Below, piece after piece: positions 59,566 through 64,000 of a stretch of DNA of 64,000 nt; within the stretch, counting starts at the first letter, position 1; the number at the start of each line of letters is the position of its first letter. The translations under genes and the position numbers were made by a program. The stretch is from Erythrobasidium yunnanense (taxonomy: Eukaryota; Basidiomycota; Cystobasidiomycetes; Erythrobasidiales; Erythrobasidiaceae), in the NCBI GenBank assembly GCA_001600175.1, contig BCJC01000007.1, positions 186,001 through 250,000 of the forward strand, read 5' to 3'. Under the pieces are notes generated by a model. It saw only the letters and a program-made list of their open reading frames with translations. It was not told the DNA's origin and did not search any database.

Positions 59566-59799
59566 GGCTTTTCTTGCAATCTTAACAATTAAGACAGGAA
59601 GAAGGAGAAGAGCAGAATCGGAATCGAGCAATGTTATCGAAATTTGCACGCGCGAAACATCAGGTCCAAGCGATTGACGTCGCGCAAATCGACAGCCGAT
59701 GGAAGCAAAGTAGCCGCGAAAACAAGCCGAAGACAGGTACAGCGTGCAGCGACTACGTCTGCATTGCAATGATACATGAAGAATGACAGGGAACAAGGT

Positions 59800-61500
59800 C
59801 TAGATAGCCTTGTAATCCAGTTTGGCTGGGAAGCGAGAAATTGCCAATTAGCCAGAGATATTGGCAAGAAGAGTATACAAGACGTACATTCGTGCTTCTT
59901 TGCTTCTTGCAGTTTACGGACGGCCTTGTTGAGATCGTCTTGCACGATGTGATCCCTCTCGTCTCGAATCGCAAACATACCCGCTTCCGTGCATACGTTT
60001 CGTAGATCTGGGAACGACCATTATCAGCATCTATTGTAAATAAAGATGAGAGCTGTTACTGGGCCTACCTGCTCCATTGAAGCCTTCACTAAGCTTGACT
60101 ATAGCTTCATAATCCATCTCTCCCGATTTCCTAATCGGATTACAATGGATCTTGAGAATCTCCATCCTCGACACCTCATTCGGAAGAGGGATCTCGATCT
60201 TTCTATCTATTCTGCCAGGTCGCATCAATGCTGGATCTAGCGTATCTGGTCGATTCGTAGCCATGATAATCTTTGTTTTGCCAAGATAGTCGAAGCCGTC
60301 CATTTGATTCAGCAGCTCCATCAATGTACGCTGGATCTCGCGATCTGCAGAAGTACCCTCGCTGAATCGTCGCCCTCCTATCGCATCAATCTCGTCCATG
60401 AAGATGATGCACCTGCGTGCAATCATTAGATAGGAAAGCAGAAGAAGAGGGGGTAGTGATAACTCACGGCTCGTGCTCCTTCGCGTATCCGAACATCTCT
60501 CTAATCAAACGGGCACTCTCTCCGATGTACTTGTCGACAATAGCAGACGACACGACTGTTGGGAGGACCAGTCAGTACAGGGATGATACAGACGACCTGA
60601 CAAGGCAACTCACCCTTCAGGAAATTTGTCCCCATCGTACTTGCTACAGCTTTTGCAAGCAGCGTCTTTCCCGTCCCTGGCGGTCCATATAGAAGTACAC
60701 CTTTCGGCGGCTTGATGCCTACACGCAAGAAGAGTTCTGGATTCTGTAGAGGTAGTTCGATGACTTCACGGAGTTCTCGGATCTGGTCTGAAAGTCCTCC
60801 TATCCCTGCGAACGAGACGTTGCCCGGGTCTTCGATGGACATGTTGTACACCAAGGGATCTACTTCTCGCGGTAGTACGCTGTCGAACATAGATTTCAGC
60901 TTGTTCTAACAGCTGGACTATGCGGACAAGCTGCTCACCGCATCACGGTCAGGGTCGTCATGTCGAGCGAGACTCTTGTCCCAGGCTTGAGTTTCTCCCT
61001 GTTGACAGATGACCTGCATCCTACTACATATCTTGGGCCAGAGCTAGCTTTGACGATGACTGTAGGAAGCACAAAGGTCATGGAAAGGTACGCGCAAGCC
61101 GGGTGGTCAGAAACTTGACGGCGTTGGATGGATGTAGTATGCTTAATGCCACGCACATCTCTCTTCGTCGAGCTGCCTCGTTACTTCGGCGATGATTTGC
61201 CCTACGCTTTGCAGTGCTTTGATGTCGTTCTCGCTCTTCTCATAATCATCATCTAAGTTCTTGATGTTCTGGCGGACTGCGAACCATCATCATCAGCATA
61301 CATACATCAGTCACCTTATGATCAATGCCGCCCACTCCTCTTGAGCTTGTCGCCCAGCTCTTCGTGCTCCTTGATCTTCTGAACTCGGTCAACATAGCAG
61401 TCAGCCTGTGATCTCGAGATGGATGACATCTGACGCTGCTAACCCTCTTGTACGCTGCTAACGCTTCATCCCGCCGTGAGTCTGAAGATGAGTCCGCCAT
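59800..61500 (-). CDS. RPT4: 26S proteasome regulatory ATPase Rpt4 (PSMC6)
   Basis: One of six AAA+ ATPases of the 19S proteasome base. The N terminus [20 protein letters not shown] leads to a coiled coil ([20 protein letters not shown]). The OB domain follows, [20 protein letters not shown] and [18 protein letters not shown]. The AAA module has Walker A in [20 protein letters not shown], Walker B in [20 protein letters not shown] and the arginine-finger region [15 protein letters not shown]. The last exon joins AKKHE to SKLDYKAI and stops at 59800-59802. That ESKLDYK end is typical of Rpt4, which lacks the HbYX gate-opening motif of Rpt2/3/5. About seven exons are inferred. The next gene (NIT1) starts 235 nt downstream on the same strand. 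Confidence 0.95.
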
Positions 61501-62238
61501 GATGGTATCGTGATGATGCCAAGTAACGAAAGTCGCCTACTTCCCAGTTCAATGCCCTTGGTAGAGTACATGATACAGCAGATCTACATCAGCCTTCAGG
61601 CCATCTATGCGCCTTCACCTCAAGCTATTACGCGCTTGTCAACACCTCCAGCGAATGACACATATGAGTACATGTTGCCAAAGAAAGGTAATGCTGACCC
61701 AGACAAGGTAATAGACTAACCCAGTGTGAATGTAGCAGGCCCGTATGTAGCAGAACGACCCCATGACAGCCGTACAAGGGCGCAGCGAACTGGTCTAGCT
61801 AATAAACCATGATTTGTTGCTGCAAAGAGCTGTTCTATGTCAGTCCTGACCTACTCCCAGCTCAGGAAGACGAATGGCTGCTTAGTGAGCGGATCTGGCT
61901 GCGAGGCTGAGTTTGGCAAAATAGCTGGAAGATCGCTTCAGGGCTCTGTACGCTGGTGAACAGCTAACACGAGCCTTCGTATACATTGAACAGTCATGTC
62001 GATGGAGATGATAATGGGGAGACCATCGCAGGCGCGCATCAACAGCCAATATGTACTCAAAAGTGGAAATCCTGACATTGCCGAAAAGTAATACGCTAAG
62101 ATACATCGAATCTGGCTATTTTGTGATAGTTTTTCAAGTAAATCATATTTATGTCCGCCGATCTCCATCTGTTATCACAGGGATCCTTCCCAGGCCTTGT
62201 TTCTGTCCATCATACATTCAATACCGGGTGAAAGAACG
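61501..62238. other. Intergenic region upstream of RPT4
   Basis: About 740 nt between RPT4 and the hydrolase stop. A + strand open frame at 61510-61719 (MIQQIYISLQAIYAPSPQAI) is not backed by splicing or a family match. I searched by eye for a proteasome-gene control element (GGTGGCAAA, the Rpn4 site) and did not see a clear copy. Confidence 0.35.
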
Positions 62239-63123
62239 TCACTTGACGAAAGCGAGCAGGGCATCTGCTACCTCATCAGGATGAGAGAAGCTGAGGAAGT
62301 GTTGGCCGTTCTCGACCACCTGCAGCTTCGCGTCTGTCGATTTGAACAGTGGAATTTCTTCTTTCGCGTTAGCGACAGAGTAGACGACATCCGAAGTACC
62401 ATGTAGCCATAGTACCTTGCATTTGATGTCTTGGATGCGAGCATGGAGGCTGTCCCGGTCTCTCAAGTTGACTGAGGCCATGTAGATCCTCTGCCGGCCC
62501 TCATCTCCTTGATAATTGGCCTCAATTTGCTTCCGCCAGAACTCCCGAACGTCCTGAGCAACGTCCTTGCCGAAACCTATGTCTATGAGAAAGTCCCGAT
62601 ACCATAATGGAGGAGAAAAGTCGTGTTGTGGCTCCTTAGACCAGAAGGCCTCGACGCACTGGGACACGTCCTTGAAGCCGTCCCAGCAGCCAAGCTTTAC
62701 TGTTCTCTCACACTCCTTATCCATCGATGTGCCAAGAGGAATGATGCCTACCATCACGTCTGGCGCTAGCAGCGCCATTCTAGTGACGATCCAACCTCCC
62801 TGGCTGGTTCCCAGGGCGTACGCTTTGTCAATCCCTAGAGTCTGCAATACTTGGAGATTCATGATGGCTGAATCCCAGTAAGTGAATTGCTTGCTCTTTG
62901 TGCGAGTCTGCCCATGCCCGAGCGGCTCGATCGAGATCAAGTTCATCTGGTCGGTGAGCTTGACATTGGCATATTGCGCTTTGTAGAGCTCAGAGTCGGT
63001 GGTGAAAGAGTTTACGAGAACTAGAGTTGGCTTGTGCTTGTCGTACGGTCGCGGCATCTGATAGGACGCCTCGATCCCGCCCAGATGATTGACATGAACA
63101 GTCTGCGTGTTCGGATTGCCCAT
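62239..63123 (-). CDS. Alpha/beta hydrolase fold protein
   Basis: A single-exon, 294-residue alpha/beta hydrolase. It starts MGNPNTQTVHVNHLGGIEAS and has the oxyanion-side strand KPTLVLVNSFTTD. The nucleophile elbow is GTSQGG in KAYALGTSQGGWIVTRMAL, with Ser as the catalytic nucleophile. The acid is likely D in LWLHGTSDVVYSV and the His is in VVENGQHFLSFSHPDE, both at the expected spacing. A cap segment lies between (EAFWSKEPQHDF to EANYQGDEGRQRIY). It has no signal peptide. Similar fungal proteins are annotated as peroxidase-like or esterase-like hydrolases; the substrate is unknown. It is one of few intronless genes here. ATG 63123 is preferred over an upstream in-frame codon at 63249, which adds a hydrophobic leader from the upstream region. 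Confidence 0.85.
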   Translation of the reverse strand: MGNPNTQTVHVNHLGGIEASYQMPRPYDKHKPTLVLVNSFTTDSELYKAQYANVKLTDQMNLISIEPLGHGQTRTKSKQFTYWDSAIMNLQVLQTLGIDKAYALGTSQGGWIVTRMALLAPDVMVGIIPLGTSMDKECERTVKLGCWDGFKDVSQCVEAFWSKEPQHDFSPPLWYRDFLIDIGFGKDVAQDVREFWRKQIEANYQGDEGRQRIYMASVNLRDRDSLHARIQDIKCKVLWLHGTSDVVYSVANAKEEIPLFKSTDAKLQVVENGQHFLSFSHPDEVADALLAFVK

Positions 63124-63600
63124 GTTGGATGATACTACTTGTATGCAATATGATATAGAATGGACAGGAGGGGGATATGCGGAAAAGATGCAGAGTATGG
63201 GTAGGAAGGTGTGGAAGAGGAGAAGAAGCAGGCTGGAGGGGGCATACAACCTACGGGAATTACATATCCCTGAAGGTCAGCTGTCTTGGCCGCGCGAGGT
63301 GGAGAAGGTCAGAAGGTCAGCTGTCTTGGCCGAGCGAGGTGGAGAAGGTCAGAAGGTCAGATGCAGATCCTTTCGGCTCTTTCGGCACCAGTCAGCTTCT
63401 TGGTCCCGCTCGCACTTTACCTAGTCAACACTGCAAGCATTCGCAGTCTCGTAATCATTCTCTCATCATCAGCGTCCTCGTCATCTTCGAAGAAGCTTAT
63501 ACGAAGCGAGGGAAAGCGTCAGATTCTCGTACGCGAAACAGCTCGCTCAGTCAGCCCAGCTAGAAGACTCGGAAAAAATGGTACGGCCATGACCACACTA
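63124..63600. other. Upstream region of the hydrolase gene
   Basis: About 480 nt between the hydrolase start and the tentative gene at the right edge. It holds the 40-bp repeat and otherwise no credible gene. Confidence 0.35.
63272..63360. repeat. 40-bp tandem repeat, 2.2 copies
   Basis: A 40-bp unit starting GAAGGTCAGCTGTCTTGGCC and ending in GAGGTGGAGAAGGTCA-like sequence occurs twice (63272-63311, 63312-63351) with one difference seen (GCGCG versus GAGCG), plus a 9-nt partial third copy. It lies about 150 nt upstream of the hydrolase start, so it falls in that gene's promoter or 5' UTR. Confidence 0.8.
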
Positions 63601-64000
63601 TGACAGCGGCCACTGGAGGTAGCGAAAGGGTGGTAAAGCCACGGAAGCGCAGTGAAGGGCATACGATGGGAAAGAGGGCTAGGCCGCCCCGAGGCTGGGC
63701 TTCGGTGCCTTCGGATTCGACCTCGCTCAGGCAGTCTGCGACAGCAGAACAAGCTACCGCAACTCGATGCGCGTTTCCTCGATTCTACACGCGCGAGCGT
63801 GGCCGGCTCGCTTCCGGCTGCATTGTCTCGGACGCGCAAAGTGCCTTTCAGAAACAACGGGATGGTTCGCTGAGAACCCGTTTTTACAGGACGCAGACTT
63901 TCGTAGCAAGCTGCTTCAGTGAAGAAGCAGCAGCAGTGAAGAAGCAGCCGCAGAGCTGCGGACGAAGCCAACAAAGCAGAAGATGAAGTCGAAGCTGAAG
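63601..64000 (+). CDS. Possible 5' part of a gene at the window edge
   Basis: From ATG 63601 a basic protein reads MTAATGGSERVVKPRKRSEG then KRARPPRGWAS. A 40-nt GT-AG intron would join it to QNKLPQLDARFLDSTRASVA then AALSRTRKVPFRNNGM, which looks protein-like. The continuation to the edge is unclear, since the remaining candidate introns would be unusually short. No family is recognised. It could equally be one uninterrupted frame (to 63986), or no gene. Confidence 0.25.

Noticed and set aside
61510-61719. Short plus-strand open frame upstream of RPT4
   Set aside because: It begins in what should be the RPT4 promoter, has no conserved motif and no splicing that extends it.
1-64000. Transposons, virus-derived elements, CRISPR arrays, tRNA or rRNA genes
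   Set aside because: Read by eye on both strands I found no reverse transcriptase, integrase, transposase or capsid-like frame, no long terminal or inverted repeats, no spaced repeat array and no tRNA B-box in a cloverleaf context. A tRNAscan-SE and repeat-library search would be decisive.

Overview
The window looks like a stretch of nuclear chromosome from a compact, gene-dense fungus. About 26 well-supported protein genes, several smaller and weaker ones, and no recognisable transposon, rRNA or tRNA lie in 64 kb. Most genes are broken by introns, usually 45-80 nt long with GT-AG ends and CTAAC/CTGAC-like branch sites. The gene set points to a basidiomycete of the compact-genome kind: an intron-rich glycogen debranching enzyme, a DASH-complex subunit, a secreted AA11 oxygenase, a Rom-type Rho GEF beside a Bni1-type formin, and fungal Rds1-like and TPO/DHA1-type proteins. 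This is inferred from style and content; I cannot name the species.

Layout, left to right. 1-782: 3' end of a Bub2/Cdc16-like TBC GAP (+). 1072-2498: beta-lactamase-like serine hydrolase (-). 3296-5234: secreted AA11-type LPMO (+). 5623-6588: OB-fold protein resembling shieldin subunit SHLD2 (+). 7099-8689: mitochondrial GatA (+). 8926-14373: glycogen debranching enzyme (+). 14862-16142: disordered protein of unknown function (-). About 16.4-17.3 kb: two tentative small convergent genes. 17492-20886: Sec1/Munc18 (-). 21217-22009: hotdog thioesterase (-). 22151-23309: PhyH dioxygenase (-). 23915-25666: CWC27 cyclophilin (-). 25949-27180: LRR protein (-). 27446-29652: MFS transporter (-). 29871-31964: unknown protein (-). 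31973-32335: mitochondrial bL33 in four small exons (-). 32767-33677 and 34001-34910: tandem four-TM proteins ending in PPxY tails (-). 35124-41000: Rho1 GEF (-). 41358-47628: formin (-). 48801-50395: secreted ferritin-like protein (+). 50711-51037: small coiled-coil protein (-). 51281-52959: HIRIP3/CHZ-type histone chaperone with a DEK-C-like N terminus (+). 53827-57362: Sds3/Dep1-like Rpd3L subunit with an AT-hook (+). 58060-58397: DASH subunit Hsk3 (-). 58488-59565: NIT1-type amidase (-). 59800-61500: proteasome ATPase Rpt4 (-). 62239-63123: alpha/beta hydrolase (-). The right edge may hold the start of another gene.

Most of the window is housekeeping. One theme recurs: polarity and cytokinesis or mitotic exit (Bub2, Sec1, Rho1 GEF, formin, DASH Hsk3), with the Rho GEF and formin adjacent and codirectional. 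The observations most worth following are the SHLD2-like OB protein, the tandem PPxY tetraspan pair, an AA11 oxygenase lacking two family cysteines together, and small multi-exon genes (bL33m, Hsk3, thioesterase) that simple ORF finding misses. All exon joins were made by eye from GT-AG sites and protein similarity remembered from the families; no alignment or database search was run.
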